DNA from: Flavobacterium sp.
GTDB lineage: Bacteria > Bacteroidota > Bacteroidia > Flavobacteriales > Flavobacteriaceae
DNA length: 35,062 bases
Direction of reading: 5' to 3'
Assembly: GCA_030145825.1 (NCBI GenBank)
Contig: JAIXHM010000007.1
Coordinates: forward strand, 1-35,062
The position numbers and the translations under genes are program-made. Position 1 is the stretch's first letter, and every line of letters begins with the position of its first letter. Shown here piece after piece: positions 22,933-31,659 of this stretch. A model generated the notes under the pieces. It saw only the letters and a list, made by a program, of their open reading frames with translations, was not told the origin of the DNA and did no database searches.

Positions 22933-24118
22933 TTGTATTAGTGTTTTTTTGATTTGAAGGTTTTTTATTGTTGTTATTGTTATTTGGATTAGGTTTACGC
23001 TTCTTATTTCGATTATTTTTCTTTTTAGGCTTATCGAATCTATTTAAGTCATCTTGACCAACAGCATTTTGGAAGTTTTTAGGTTCCTCTTTTGCAGTTT
23101 CATTTACAAAATCTTCAATAGCGGAAACAGGTTTGTTTTTCTTGTTTTTTTCAAGCATTTCTTTTACTTGAGCTACACTTAAAACATACCAATGAGCAGG
23201 TTGATTTTCGTAAGAAAACCACATTAATTCTTTGAAAATATCAACTTTTTGGCAAACTGCTATTCCTTTCTCAGTTTTAATTTTTGTTTCTAAATCAGGA
23301 AAGCTTTGTAATGCATCTAAATAAGTATCTAATTCATAATTTAAACAACACTTTAACTTACCACATTGTCCCGCTAATTTTTGTGGATTCAATGATAATT
23401 GTTGGTAACGAGCTGCAGAAGTATTTACGCTTCTAAAATCGGTTAACCATGTCGAACAACACAATTCGCGTCCACAAGAACCAATTCCTCCTAAACGAGC
23501 TGCTTCTTGACGGAAACCAACTTGTTTCATTTCAACACGAATGCTAAATTCGCGGGCAAAATCTTTAATTAATTGACGAAAATCTACACGGTCGTTTGCG
23601 GTATAATAAAACGTGGCTTTTGAACCATCGCCTTGAAATTCGACATCTGAAATTTTCATTTCAAGATTTAAAGCAATAGCCAATTCTCTAGCACGCATTC
23701 GCACAGGCTCTTCTCTTTTTCGAGCCTCGCTCCAAATATCAATGTCTTTTTGCGTAGCTTTTCGGTAAATCTTTAAAAGTTCAGCCTCTAAAGCTACTTT
23801 CTTTTTCTTCATTTGAACTTTAACTAATTCACCAGCTAAAGATACAATTCCAACATCGTGGCCAGGAGAAGATTCTGTTGCAACAATATCTCCAATAGAA
23901 AGACTCATTTTTTCATGATTTCTATAAAAGTCTTTTCTTCCGTTTTTAAAACGAACTTCAACCACATCAAACGATTCTTGTCCTTGTGGTAAACTCATAT
24001 TTGATAACCAATCGAAAACAGTTAATTTGTTGCAGCTTCCGGTGCCACAAGAACCTTTATTATTACATCCTTTAGGAGCGCCATCTTGCGTTCCTGAGGA
24101 ACAATTTGTACATGCCAT
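22913..24118 (-). CDS. ricT: PSP1 domain protein, RicT/YaaT-like
   Basis: This 401-residue protein has a PSP1 domain at about 75-260. In Bacillus, RicT (YaaT) joins RicA and RicF in an iron-sulfur complex that influences RNase Y and phosphorelay; whether that applies here is unknown. Cysteine pairs are clear: C215, C220 and C221 (GSCGRELCCSTW), and C252, C257 and C258 (GQCGKLKCCLNYE). The N-terminus adds a Cys-rich segment (C3, C6, C18, C24, C29). The tail from about 345 is low complexity, rich in Lys and Asn with a run of six Asn, probably disordered. It heads the gldH-pbp1A operon and overlaps gldH by 20 bases. Confidence 0.92.
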   Translation of the reverse strand: MACTNCSSGTQDGAPKGCNNKGSCGTGSCNKLTVFDWLSNMSLPQGQESFDVVEVRFKNGRKDFYRNHEKMSLSIGDIVATESSPGHDVGIVSLAGELVKVQMKKKKVALEAELLKIYRKATQKDIDIWSEARKREEPVRMRARELAIALNLEMKISDVEFQGDGSKATFYYTANDRVDFRQLIKDFAREFSIRVEMKQVGFRQEAARLGGIGSCGRELCCSTWLTDFRSVNTSAARYQQLSLNPQKLAGQCGKLKCCLNYELDTYLDALQSFPDLETKIKTEKGIAVCQKVDIFKELMWFSYENQPAHWYVLSVAQVKEMLEKNKKNKPVSAIEDFVNETAKEEPKNFQNAVGQDDLNRFDKPKKKNNRNKKRKPNPNNNNNNKKPSNQKNTNTNANKKQ

Positions 24119-24219
24119 AGTTTCAATATATATAGATCGTTCCTTAAGTGGAACTACTTGTCAAAAGTGTATTTTGTGTGTAAAGATAATACAAATTTGT
24201 GAATGGTTTAAAAAGAAAA

Positions 24220-24248
24220 ACCTGCTTTCATTTATAACGAAAACAGGT
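24220..24248 (-). terminator. Intrinsic terminator of trhO-trhP-ferredoxin operon
   Basis: ACCTGCTTTC (24220-24229) and GAAAACAGGT (24239-24248) pair at nine of ten bases. On the minus strand the stem runs into a T-rich tract. It lies 28 bases past the ferredoxin stop and separates that operon from ricT. Confidence 0.85.
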
Positions 24249-24275
24249 ATTCAAATAGTATTTTTTGAGTATTTT

Positions 24276-24506
24276 TTAGGTTTCTTTAACCGATATAATA
24301 TTTACCGGACAAGCTTTTTCGGCTAATTCACACGCTTCTACAATGGTGTGATCGGGCGATTTTAAGGTGTGAAATCCTTTGGTGTTGATCGATTTTATTA
24401 AAACCGTTTTTCCGTCTTTTTTAGACATTTGGAATTGGTTAGGGGCAAATTCAACACAATAATTGCAACCTATACACTTATCTCGTTGTAAAGTAATGAT
24501 AACCAT
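24276..24506 (-). CDS. Single-cluster [4Fe-4S] ferredoxin
   Basis: This 76-residue protein is a small soluble electron carrier. The cluster ligands are C11, C14 and C17 (CIGCNYC) with C66 before proline (ACPVNI); C59 is an extra cysteine. The second CxxCxxC of two-cluster ferredoxins is absent, so it is of the monocluster kind. Its start codon overlaps the trhP stop by one base (TAATG), so it is co-translated with TrhP. It may supply electrons or iron-sulfur units to TrhP, whose cysteines suggest an iron-sulfur centre; that link is inference from the operon. Confidence 0.9.
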   Translation of the reverse strand: MVIITLQRDKCIGCNYCVEFAPNQFQMSKKDGKTVLIKSINTKGFHTLKSPDHTIVEACELAEKACPVNIISVKET

Positions 24507-25747
24507 TAAGCTTCTACAATTTTATACATTTTGTCAGACAAACGAATTCTAAATGGCAACTTAACAGTTAAACTATCACCTTTGGTTGCTTTTTCAGAAG
24601 CTTCATCATTTACCATCATATCTTCGATGACCAATTCTTGTACGCCTGTTGTTGGACCCGTAATTAAAACTTTATCTCCTTTTTTAATATCGTAAGCTTC
24701 AATTTTAAATTCGGCTATGCTCGATTTTGGGAAATAATGCATTCCTTTTCCAATGTACACTTTTTTTTGTGTGGCATTACTTCCAGGATCTTTACTCCAT
24801 TCGCCTAATTTTTGACCCAAATAATATCCACTCCAGAAACCTCTGTTGTAAACTGTATTTAAAGCTTCCATCCATTCAGCTACTTTTTCTTGCGAAAATG
24901 TTCCATCATAGTATGAGTCAATAGCTTCTCTATAGGTTTTGATAACTGTTGCTACATATTCTGGAGCACGACCGCGGCCTTCAATTTTTAAAACTTTGAT
25001 TCCCGTATCAATCACTTGGTCTAAGAAATCTATCGTACATAAATCTTTTGGAGACATCATGTATTCGTTATCAATTTCAATTTCAAAACCTGTTTCTTGG
25101 TCGATAACGGTATATTTTTTACGGCAATTTTGTTTGCAAGCCCCACGATTAGCTGAAGAATTATGTGAATGTAAACTCAAATAACATTTGCCTGAAACTG
25201 CCATACATAAAGCACCATGACCGAAAATTTCGATTTCTACTAAATTTCCACTAGGTCCTTTAACTTGTTCTTTATCAATTTGTTCTGTTATTTTCTTAAC
25301 TTGGCGTAAGCTTAATTCGCGCGAAAGCACAATTGTATCAGCAAATAGGGCGTAAAACTTCACCGTTTCAATGTTGGTTACATTTACTTGGGTCGAAATA
25401 TGAACTTCCATGCCAATACTTCTAGCAGTCATAATTACCGCTTGGTCTGAAGCTATTACCGCTGTAATGTTGGCTTCTTTAGCTTTGTTTAAAAGTGTTT
25501 TTACAATCGACAAATCATGATCGTAGATAATTGTATTTAAAGTAAGATAGGTTCTAACGTTTTTTTCTTGGCAACGACGCGCTATTTCGGGTAAATCGTC
25601 TAAGACAAAATTGATGGAAGCACGAGCACGCATGTTCAATTGCTCTACACCAAAATATACCGAATCACATCCGTTGTCTAAAGCTGCTTGTAAGGATTCA
25701 AAATTACCAGCAGGTGCCATTAATTCTATTTTTCCTGTAGAAGTCAT
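24506..25747 (-). CDS. trhP: tRNA ho5U34 synthesis protein TrhP (peptidase U32 family)
   Basis: This 413-residue protein belongs to the U32 family and resembles E. coli TrhP (YegQ), which forms 5-hydroxyuridine at tRNA wobble position 34 using prephenate. It opens with KIELMAPAGNFESLQAALDNG, typical of U32 proteins, and carries the conserved cysteines C181, C188, C204 and C208 (CMAVSGKC, GACKQNC), probable iron-sulfur ligands. The C-terminal 86 residues (328-413) are the U32 C-terminal domain. The start overlaps the trhO stop by one base (TAATG). The neighbouring trhO makes the same modification by an oxygen-dependent route, which strongly supports TrhP over other U32 members such as RlhA. 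Confidence 0.88.
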   Translation of the reverse strand: MTSTGKIELMAPAGNFESLQAALDNGCDSVYFGVEQLNMRARASINFVLDDLPEIARRCQEKNVRTYLTLNTIIYDHDLSIVKTLLNKAKEANITAVIASDQAVIMTARSIGMEVHISTQVNVTNIETVKFYALFADTIVLSRELSLRQVKKITEQIDKEQVKGPSGNLVEIEIFGHGALCMAVSGKCYLSLHSHNSSANRGACKQNCRKKYTVIDQETGFEIEIDNEYMMSPKDLCTIDFLDQVIDTGIKVLKIEGRGRAPEYVATVIKTYREAIDSYYDGTFSQEKVAEWMEALNTVYNRGFWSGYYLGQKLGEWSKDPGSNATQKKVYIGKGMHYFPKSSIAEFKIEAYDIKKGDKVLITGPTTGVQELVIEDMMVNDEASEKATKGDSLTVKLPFRIRLSDKMYKIVEA

Positions 25748-27114
25748 TATTTCTTAGTGATTTTAAATAGTTTGTCTGATTTTCTGATTTTAAAAGGCAA
25801 TTCGATTGTAATTTTATCGCCAGCTGTTGCCAAAGCATTTTCAACGCCGTTAACCAACATTTTTTCCAATGTAAATTCGACTTCGCCTGTTGTTGGTCCG
25901 GAAATTAAAAGTAAATCGCCGGTATTGATTTCTTTATTCGTAAGTGTAAACAATGCGACTTGCGATTTAGAATAATAATGTTCGCCATTACCTACCAAAA
26001 CTTTTTTAGTAGCAATTTTTTGGCGAATTGGCAAATCGTTTTCCGGTTTCGCTTTTGCTAAAACAATATCAGATAGATTACCAGAGTGTTTAAATTTTAA
26101 TGCTTCAGATTTACCTTTTTTAAATATTTTATTGCTGTTGCTTTGTCCTTTTCTTAAGTTAATTTGTTCCACCAAAGGCAAATGAATGATTTCTTGACAT
26201 TCGGTAGAACAACAATGATCCATTTTGGCAGCACATTCGTCACACTGAATAAATAACAAGTGACAGCCGTCGTTAGCACAATTGGTATGTGTATCGCAAG
26301 GTTTTCCACATTGGTGACATTGTGAAATAATATCATCGGTAATTCTTTCGCCTAAACGATTGTCGAAAACGAAATTTTTACCAATGAATTTGCTTTCTAA
26401 GTTTTCTGCTTTTACCTGACGAGCATATTCAATAACACCGCCTTCTAATTGGTACACATTTTTAAAACCTTGATGTTTGAAGTAAGCTGAAGCTTTTTCG
26501 CAACGAATTCCTCCGGTGCAATACATCAACAAGTTTTTAGATTCTTTGTAGTCTTTTAGTTGGTCGTTAATAATAGGCAAACTTTCACGGAAGGTATCAA
26601 CATCAGGTGTGATGGCGCCTTTAAAATGACCGACTTCACTTTCGTAATGGTTACGAAAATCGACCACAATAGTATTAGGGTCGTCTAATAATTGATTAAA
26701 TTCATTCGCTTTTAAGTGAATTCCTTTATTGGTTACATCAAAAGTAGCATCGTCTAATCCATCGGCAACGATTTTGTGACGCACTTTTATGGTTAACTTT
26801 AAAAAAGAATGATCATCTTGTTCGCGAGCCACATTTAAACGAATGCCACGCATGAAATCATATTCATCCAAAGTGGTTCTGAAGGCTTCAAATTGGTCAG
26901 CCGGAACACTCATTTGAGCATTAATTCCTTCGTGAGCAACATAAATACGACCTAGAGCTTCTAAAGGATTCCAAGCTAAAAATAAATCGTCGCGAAATTG
27001 TTGTGGATTTTCAATTTTGGCATACGCATAGAACGAAAGTGTGATTCTTTCTTTTCCCGCTTCATCGATTAAACGGGCACGTTCTTCTGCGCTTAAAGTG
27101 TTGTACAGTTGCAT
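25747..27114 (-). CDS. trhO: tRNA uridine(34) hydroxylase TrhO with extra U32-C domain
   Basis: This 455-residue protein resembles E. coli TrhO (YceA, about 350 residues), the oxygen-dependent ho5U34 tRNA hydroxylase. An N-terminal domain (about 1-115) is followed by a rhodanese domain (about 130-235) with active-site C199 in MYCTGGIRC. A Cys-rich segment (about 266-306, ten cysteines including CHQCGKPC and CDECAAKMDHCC) probably binds metal. A linker leads to an extra C-terminal domain (370-455) that aligns without a gap to residues 328-413 of the adjacent TrhP; I count about 41 of 86 identical. This fusion explains the added 100 residues. It is the first gene of the operon, with a clear promoter. 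Confidence 0.92.
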   Translation of the reverse strand: MQLYNTLSAEERARLIDEAGKERITLSFYAYAKIENPQQFRDDLFLAWNPLEALGRIYVAHEGINAQMSVPADQFEAFRTTLDEYDFMRGIRLNVAREQDDHSFLKLTIKVRHKIVADGLDDATFDVTNKGIHLKANEFNQLLDDPNTIVVDFRNHYESEVGHFKGAITPDVDTFRESLPIINDQLKDYKESKNLLMYCTGGIRCEKASAYFKHQGFKNVYQLEGGVIEYARQVKAENLESKFIGKNFVFDNRLGERITDDIISQCHQCGKPCDTHTNCANDGCHLLFIQCDECAAKMDHCCSTECQEIIHLPLVEQINLRKGQSNSNKIFKKGKSEALKFKHSGNLSDIVLAKAKPENDLPIRQKIATKKVLVGNGEHYYSKSQVALFTLTNKEINTGDLLLISGPTTGEVEFTLEKMLVNGVENALATAGDKITIELPFKIRKSDKLFKITKK

Positions 27115-27171
27115 GCTATAACTTTTAAGTGAGAAATATTTTTTTGAACTTTAAATGGAAAAGTTCGTGGG

Positions 27172-27203
27172 CAAAGTTAATAATAATCGATTAAATTGAG
27201 CAA
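27172..27203 (-). promoter_or_regulatory. Promoter of trhO operon
   Basis: The minus strand has TTG at 27203-27201 and TAACTTTG at 27179-27172, spaced by 21 bases, which fits TTG-N17-23-TAnnTTTG. The predicted leader before the ATG at 27114 is about 50 bases. Confidence 0.7.
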
Positions 27204-27269
27204 TAAACTAATTTTTAATTCGTTTTTAACTTAATTTTATTATATTGGCGGTTCAAAAGTTTTTACATT

Positions 27270-27509
27270 ATGAATAGACGTAACTTTTTAAAGAATTCAG
27301 GAAAAGTGCTTTTAGCTACTTCGGCTATTGTTATTACAGGTAATTTGATGGCTTCTTGTTCTTCAGATGATGATAACTATAGTAATGGCTATTATGATGA
27401 TGGCTATTATAATGATGGCTACTACGATGACGGATATTATGATGATGGTTACTACGATGACGGATATTATGACGACGGTTACTACGACGATGGCTATTAC
27501 GGAGGGTAA
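27270..27509 (+). CDS. Small Tat-type lipoprotein with GYYDD tandem repeats
   Basis: This 79-residue protein starts with a twin-arginine-like signal (RRNFLK at 3-8), a hydrophobic core and a lipobox ending in C30 (LMASC). SSDDD follows the cysteine, resembling acidic export signals of surface lipoproteins in Bacteroidetes. The mature part is almost only eight five-residue units, GYYDD with one GYYND and a final GYYGG (residues 40-79), about two in five residues tyrosine. The coding repeat spans 27387-27506; units alternate TATTAT and TACTAC, so the DNA has a 30-base higher-order period. I know no named family. The next gene starts three bases after the stop. Its C-terminal codons GGA-GGG supply the ribosome site of that gene. 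Confidence 0.78.
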   Translation: MNRRNFLKNSGKVLLATSAIVITGNLMASCSSDDDNYSNGYYDDGYYNDGYYDDGYYDDGYYDDGYYDDGYYDDGYYGG

Positions 27510-27512
27510 AAT

Positions 27513-29564
27513 TTGAAAAAAATTCTTTTTTTACATGATACAGTTCTTACTTTAAAAAGAGGAGCTGAGTTAACAATTGCCCAACTAGTTTCAAAAGGAA
27601 ATGAGTTGGGTTTTCTTGTTGAAGTCGATTTGTTGCAAAATTTCGAGAAAGCAAAAGCTGTAATTTTAGAACATGATTTACTAATTATTTGTAACACCTC
27701 AAGATGCAGATTTGAATTAGATATTTTAAAATTTGTTTTAGATACAAAAATTCCGTTTTGCAAAATAGAATTTGACTATAACTTCTGTGTTCGAAGAAAT
27801 ATTTTATGCACTTTAGATAGAAATATTAGAAATTGTTGCAATACAGATAAATTTCATTTGTTTCGAACACTTTTTGCAAATTCTCAACTCAATATTTTTC
27901 AATCTCCAAAGCACTTTGAATCTCATGTCGAGTTTTATGGTGAAGCAATTTCGCATAATTATTTAATCATGCCACCAACAGTAGATGTTGAAAAAATTTG
28001 TATTTCAGAAGAAAAAGTTGATGAAATTCCTTTTTTTGGGGAACTAAATTATTTAAAAGGAGGCGATGCTTACGTAGATTATGCTTTTGAAAATCCAAAT
28101 AAGAACTTTGTAGTTTTTGGTGAAAATAAATTAAGAAGAGAAATTCCGACAAATATTCAGTTTAGAGAACCAATTAATAATATTGAAGTTTTAAAAGTTT
28201 TAGGTAAAACCAAAGAAATAATTATCAAGCCTGTTTGGCCGGAACCATCAGGAAGATTAGCTGCAGAAGCATTTTTATCTGGTTGTGAATTAATTACAAA
28301 TGATAGAGTAGGAACATGGTCTTTTGATTTTTATCCAAATGAAAAAGAACGTGCAAAGTATGAAATGCAAGCTACGATTCTGGAATTTTGGAGTAAAATT
28401 AAAGATATTCCAGCGCAAAGTCCGGTTTCAAACTCATTAGGAAATGTTTTGGTTTTAAAAAGCTATGGCGGACTTGGAGATATTTTCTTTACACTGCCAG
28501 CAGTTTATAAATTAAAACAAGTTTCAGATTCGGTTACTTATGGTTTAAGTCCACGTTTGGTAAGTTTTTTTCAAAAGCATTTAAAAGGAATTCAAGTTGT
28601 AGATGCAACTCAAATAGATCAAACTAAATTTGATAAAATTATCGAATTTGGTAACTATCCAATTTTTGATAGAAGCGTTGAACAAATTGAATACATAACG
28701 AGTAAAAAAGTAAAACAACACTCTATACAGCATTATATCGATGCGGTTTGTCGTTTTCATAAAGATTTGTCAAATAAAAATTCGAGCTTTCCATATTTTG
28801 AAAGAGAAACAAATTTTGAAAACCTTCATTATACTTTGCATCCAGGCGCTGGTTTTTTATTAAAAATTTGGCCTACAGAAAATTACGCAAAACTAATAGA
28901 AGAGATTCATGCTGTTTTTCCAAAACTAAGATGTAAAATCATTTTAGGTAAAGACGATCCAAATCCGCAACAGTTTTTGTCTAAAGAATATTCGCATATT
29001 GACTTAATTACCGGTGATTTACATGAAGTAGGTGAAGTTATGGCAAGTGCGGTTTTTCATATTGGAAATGACGCAGGAATTACGCATGTGGCTGGTGCTT
29101 TTAATGTGCCAACTGTTGGAATTTACGGACCAACAGGTCCAGGTTCTTGGGGAAGTTTTTCTGTGCAAAATGAAATTGTTTGGGGCAAACCTGGAAATTG
29201 TACTTTAAAATGTAATTATGATGTAATTATAAATTGTAAAGACAGAGTTTGCTTGTCGTCGATTTCACCTAAAAAAGTTTTAGAAGCTTTGTATAAATTG
29301 TTGCAAAAGACATATGATTTTGAGAATTTTGATATTTATATTAATCCTAATTTGAGTTACGATTTAAAGACTCGAGATTGCTTAATTAATTGGAATGAAA
29401 ATGAAATTTTATTAGAATTTCAAAATGATGAAATGAAAGTCTATGTTGAAAAATTATTTTCTAAAAGTATTCATTTTCAAGAATCTATAGAGCCAAATGA
29501 AGTGTTTCAGTTTTTTTATGAACAAGGCATCTTATTTTTGGTTCCCAAAATATTTAGAGAATAA
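27513..29564 (+). CDS. Two-domain glycosyltransferase (GT4-like plus GT9)
   Basis: This 683-residue protein appears to fuse two glycosyltransferase units. Residues about 1-300 form a GT-B-like unit with FGELNYLKGGDAYVDYA (175-191) and the GT4-like donor motif EPSGRLAAEAFLSG (244-257). Residues about 310-595 form a heptosyltransferase-like GT9 unit with KSYGGLGDIFFTLPA (316-330), TLHPGAG (441-447), GNDAGITHVAGAFNVP (518-533) and GIYGPTGP (536-543). About 90 residues at the end are unassigned. It has no signal peptide or membrane helix, so it acts in the cytoplasm. The start is TTG at 27513 with GGAGGG seven bases ahead. It is coupled to the GYYDD lipoprotein; whether that protein is related to its substrate is open. 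Confidence 0.85.
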   Translation: MKKILFLHDTVLTLKRGAELTIAQLVSKGNELGFLVEVDLLQNFEKAKAVILEHDLLIICNTSRCRFELDILKFVLDTKIPFCKIEFDYNFCVRRNILCTLDRNIRNCCNTDKFHLFRTLFANSQLNIFQSPKHFESHVEFYGEAISHNYLIMPPTVDVEKICISEEKVDEIPFFGELNYLKGGDAYVDYAFENPNKNFVVFGENKLRREIPTNIQFREPINNIEVLKVLGKTKEIIIKPVWPEPSGRLAAEAFLSGCELITNDRVGTWSFDFYPNEKERAKYEMQATILEFWSKIKDIPAQSPVSNSLGNVLVLKSYGGLGDIFFTLPAVYKLKQVSDSVTYGLSPRLVSFFQKHLKGIQVVDATQIDQTKFDKIIEFGNYPIFDRSVEQIEYITSKKVKQHSIQHYIDAVCRFHKDLSNKNSSFPYFERETNFENLHYTLHPGAGFLLKIWPTENYAKLIEEIHAVFPKLRCKIILGKDDPNPQQFLSKEYSHIDLITGDLHEVGEVMASAVFHIGNDAGITHVAGAFNVPTVGIYGPTGPGSWGSFSVQNEIVWGKPGNCTLKCNYDVIINCKDRVCLSSISPKKVLEALYKLLQKTYDFENFDIYINPNLSYDLKTRDCLINWNENEILLEFQNDEMKVYVEKLFSKSIHFQESIEPNEVFQFFYEQGILFLVPKIFRE

Positions 29565-29597
29565 AAAAATTGTATTTTTACGCAAAATATATATGTT

Positions 29598-30599
29598 ATG
29601 AGTTCAGATAAAGAAGCCAAATTAAAAGCCCTTCAATTAACGTTAGACAAGTTAGACAAAACGTACGGAAAAGGTACTGTAATGAAAATGGGAGATTCTG
29701 CTGTGGAAGAAGTAGAAACTATTTCTTCAGGTTCTCTAGGATTAGATATTGCTCTTGGAGTAAATGGTTATCCAAAGGGAAGAATTATTGAAATTTATGG
29801 TCCAGAATCGTCAGGTAAAACAACGTTAACACTACACGCCATTGCTGAAGCTCAAAAAGCAGGAGGAATTGCAGCATTTATTGATGCAGAACACGCTTTT
29901 GATCGTTTTTATGCAGAGAAATTAGGTGTTGATATCGACAACTTAATTATTTCTCAACCGGATAATGGGGAACAAGCTTTAGAAATTGCTGAAAGTTTAA
30001 TTCGTTCTGGAGCGGTTGATATTGTTGTAATTGACTCGGTTGCAGCTTTAACTCCTAAGAGTGAAATTGAAGGTGATATGGGTGACAGTAAAATGGGATT
30101 ACATGCTCGTTTAATGTCGCAAGCATTACGTAAGTTAACAGGAACCATTCATAAGACAAATTGTACCGTTTTCTTTATTAACCAGTTGCGTGATAAAATT
30201 GGTGTAATGTTTGGAAACCCTGAAACAACTACTGGTGGAAATGCTTTAAAATTCTACGCTTCGGTTCGTGTAGATATTCGTAAATCATCTCAAATTAAAG
30301 ATGGTGAAAATGTAATTGGTAATCGTGCCAAAGTAAAAATTGTTAAAAATAAAGTCGCACCACCTTTTAGAACTGCAGAGTTTGATATTATGTATGGTGA
30401 GGGTGTTTCTAAAGTAGGAGAAATTTTGGATTTAGCTGTAGATTATGAAATTATAAAGAAAAGTGGCTCGTGGTTTAGTTATGGCGAAACAAAACTAGGT
30501 CAAGGTCGAGACGCCGTGAAATCATTGATAAAAGATAATCCAGAATTGATGGAAGAATTGGAAACCAAAATAAAAGAGTATCTAAAAGCACAAGCTTAA
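29598..30599 (+). CDS. recA: Recombinase RecA
   Basis: This 333-residue protein drives homologous strand exchange and SOS signalling. Walker A GPESSGKT is at 68-75 and Walker B is in VVIDSVAAL. Loop 1 is [20 protein letters not shown], and loop 2 contains [15 protein letters not shown]. The C-terminal domain is present, though the tail is shorter and less acidic than in E. coli RecA. The start ATG at 29598 is at the expected place. It lies 33 bases after the glycosyltransferase and ends in a strong terminator. No SOS box of a known form was seen. Confidence 0.98.
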   Translation: MSSDKEAKLKALQLTLDKLDKTYGKGTVMKMGDSAVEEVETISSGSLGLDIALGVNGYPKGRIIEIYGPESSGKTTLTLHAIAEAQKAGGIAAFIDAEHAFDRFYAEKLGVDIDNLIISQPDNGEQALEIAESLIRSGAVDIVVIDSVAALTPKSEIEGDMGDSKMGLHARLMSQALRKLTGTIHKTNCTVFFINQLRDKIGVMFGNPETTTGGNALKFYASVRVDIRKSSQIKDGENVIGNRAKVKIVKNKVAPPFRTAEFDIMYGEGVSKVGEILDLAVDYEIIKKSGSWFSYGETKLGQGRDAVKSLIKDNPELMEELETKIKEYLKAQA

Positions 30600-30604
30600 A
30601 AATT

Positions 30605-30633
30605 AAATCCCGAAAAATTTTCGGGATTTTTTT
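30605..30633 (+). terminator. Intrinsic terminator of recA
   Basis: AAATCCCGAAAA (30605-30616) and TTTTCGGGATTT (30618-30629) pair perfectly, followed by a run of T. Confidence 0.93.
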
Positions 30634-30691
30634 ATTAAATTAACGCAACCTTTTAAATAAAATAGCATCTACAAAATAGAGTTATAAAGAA

Positions 30692-31099
30692 ATGAGAAGA
30701 TTAGTTTTATTATTAGTTTTATTGACTGCATTTATTAGTTGTAGTCCCAATGATGATACACCAAGATTTCATTTAGAGTTGGTGCCTGCTGTATCAGTCG
30801 AAATGCCTGATTCTTTTGAATTGGGGGGTGTTTACACGATTACTGTTTGGTATAATAGACCCACAACTTGCCATTTCCCAGATGGTTTTTATTACGAAAG
30901 TAATTTAAACGAGAGAACGTTTGCTGTGCAAAATATTGTAGAAGAAAAAAGTAATTGTACAGATTTAGCAGATGAATTAATTAGCGATACTTTTAATTTT
31001 AAAGTATTGAGTAATGGTAGTTATGTATTTAAATTCTGGACAGGTGTAGATTCAGAAGGGGAGAATACTTTTATAGAGAGAGAGATACCAGTTTATTAA
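30692..31099 (+). CDS. Small lipoprotein upstream of ECF sigma gene
   Basis: This 135-residue protein has a lipoprotein signal peptide with lipobox FISC (C17) followed by SPNDD. The mature part looks beta-rich (LGGVYTITVWYNRPTTC and NGSYVFKFWTG), an immunoglobulin-like pattern, with cysteines C60 and C89 that could form a disulfide. No family is recognised. It ends 11 bases before the sigma factor gene with no terminator between, so the two are likely one transcript, and it may be part of an envelope signalling unit with the sigma factor and barrel protein; that is inference. Confidence 0.75.
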   Translation: MRRLVLLLVLLTAFISCSPNDDTPRFHLELVPAVSVEMPDSFELGGVYTITVWYNRPTTCHFPDGFYYESNLNERTFAVQNIVEEKSNCTDLADELISDTFNFKVLSNGSYVFKFWTGVDSEGENTFIEREIPVY

Positions 31100-31110
31100 T
31101 TTTTTGACGA

Positions 31111-31659
31111 TTGATACTTGAGCAAATTATACATGAATGCAAGGGCGGAAATAGAAAGGCACAAGAGCAAATTTATAGACATCTAAGTTCTAGTATTTTT
31201 GCAGTGTGTCTTAAATATTCGCGCAATTATGAAGAAGCTCAAGATAATTTTCAAGAAGGTTTTTTGTTAATTTTTGACAAAATAGAGCATTATCAATTTA
31301 AAGGTTCTTTTGAAGGATGGGCAAAAAGAGTTGTAATCAATTATGTTTTACAGCAATATCGGAAGAAAGGGATTTTTGAAATAATTTCAGAAAACATGCC
31401 CGATCAAGAAGATGTTGAAGTTGATGAAGATGCGGTTTCTGTTGAGTTTTTAACAAAAATAATTCAAGAATTACCAGACCGTTATCGTTTGGTTTTTAAT
31501 CTTTATGTAATAGACGATTATTCGCATAAAGAAATTGCCGAAATGTTGTCCATAAATGTTGGTACTTCAAAATCGAATTTAGCACGAGCTAAAGCAATTT
31601 TGAAAGATAAAATAGAAAAGAATCAAAATAATTTTGGTCAAACCAAAAGAATTCAATGA
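31111..31659 (+). CDS. RNA polymerase ECF-type sigma factor
   Basis: This 182-residue protein has sigma region 2 (about 20-90: ICLKYSRNYEEA-like block, DNFQEGFLLIFDKI, FEGWAKRVVINY) and region 4 (about 125-175: LPDRYRLVFNLYVIDDYSHK, EIAEMLSINVGTSKSNLARA). It has no region 1 or 3, so it is an extracytoplasmic-function sigma. It starts with TTG at 31111; an in-frame stop lies six bases upstream and no other start is near, and the N-terminus LEQIIHECKGGNRKAQEQIY fits the family. Its stop overlaps the next start (ATGA), a gene with an anti-sigma-like N-terminus. Confidence 0.93.
   Translation: MILEQIIHECKGGNRKAQEQIYRHLSSSIFAVCLKYSRNYEEAQDNFQEGFLLIFDKIEHYQFKGSFEGWAKRVVINYVLQQYRKKGIFEIISENMPDQEDVEVDEDAVSVEFLTKIIQELPDRYRLVFNLYVIDDYSHKEIAEMLSINVGTSKSNLARAKAILKDKIEKNQNNFGQTKRIQ

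Noticed and set aside
27387..27506. GYYDD coding repeat as a CRISPR-like or non-coding tandem repeat
   Set aside because: Units keep the reading frame and amino-acid pattern while the codons vary silently, and there are no spacers; it is a coding repeat.
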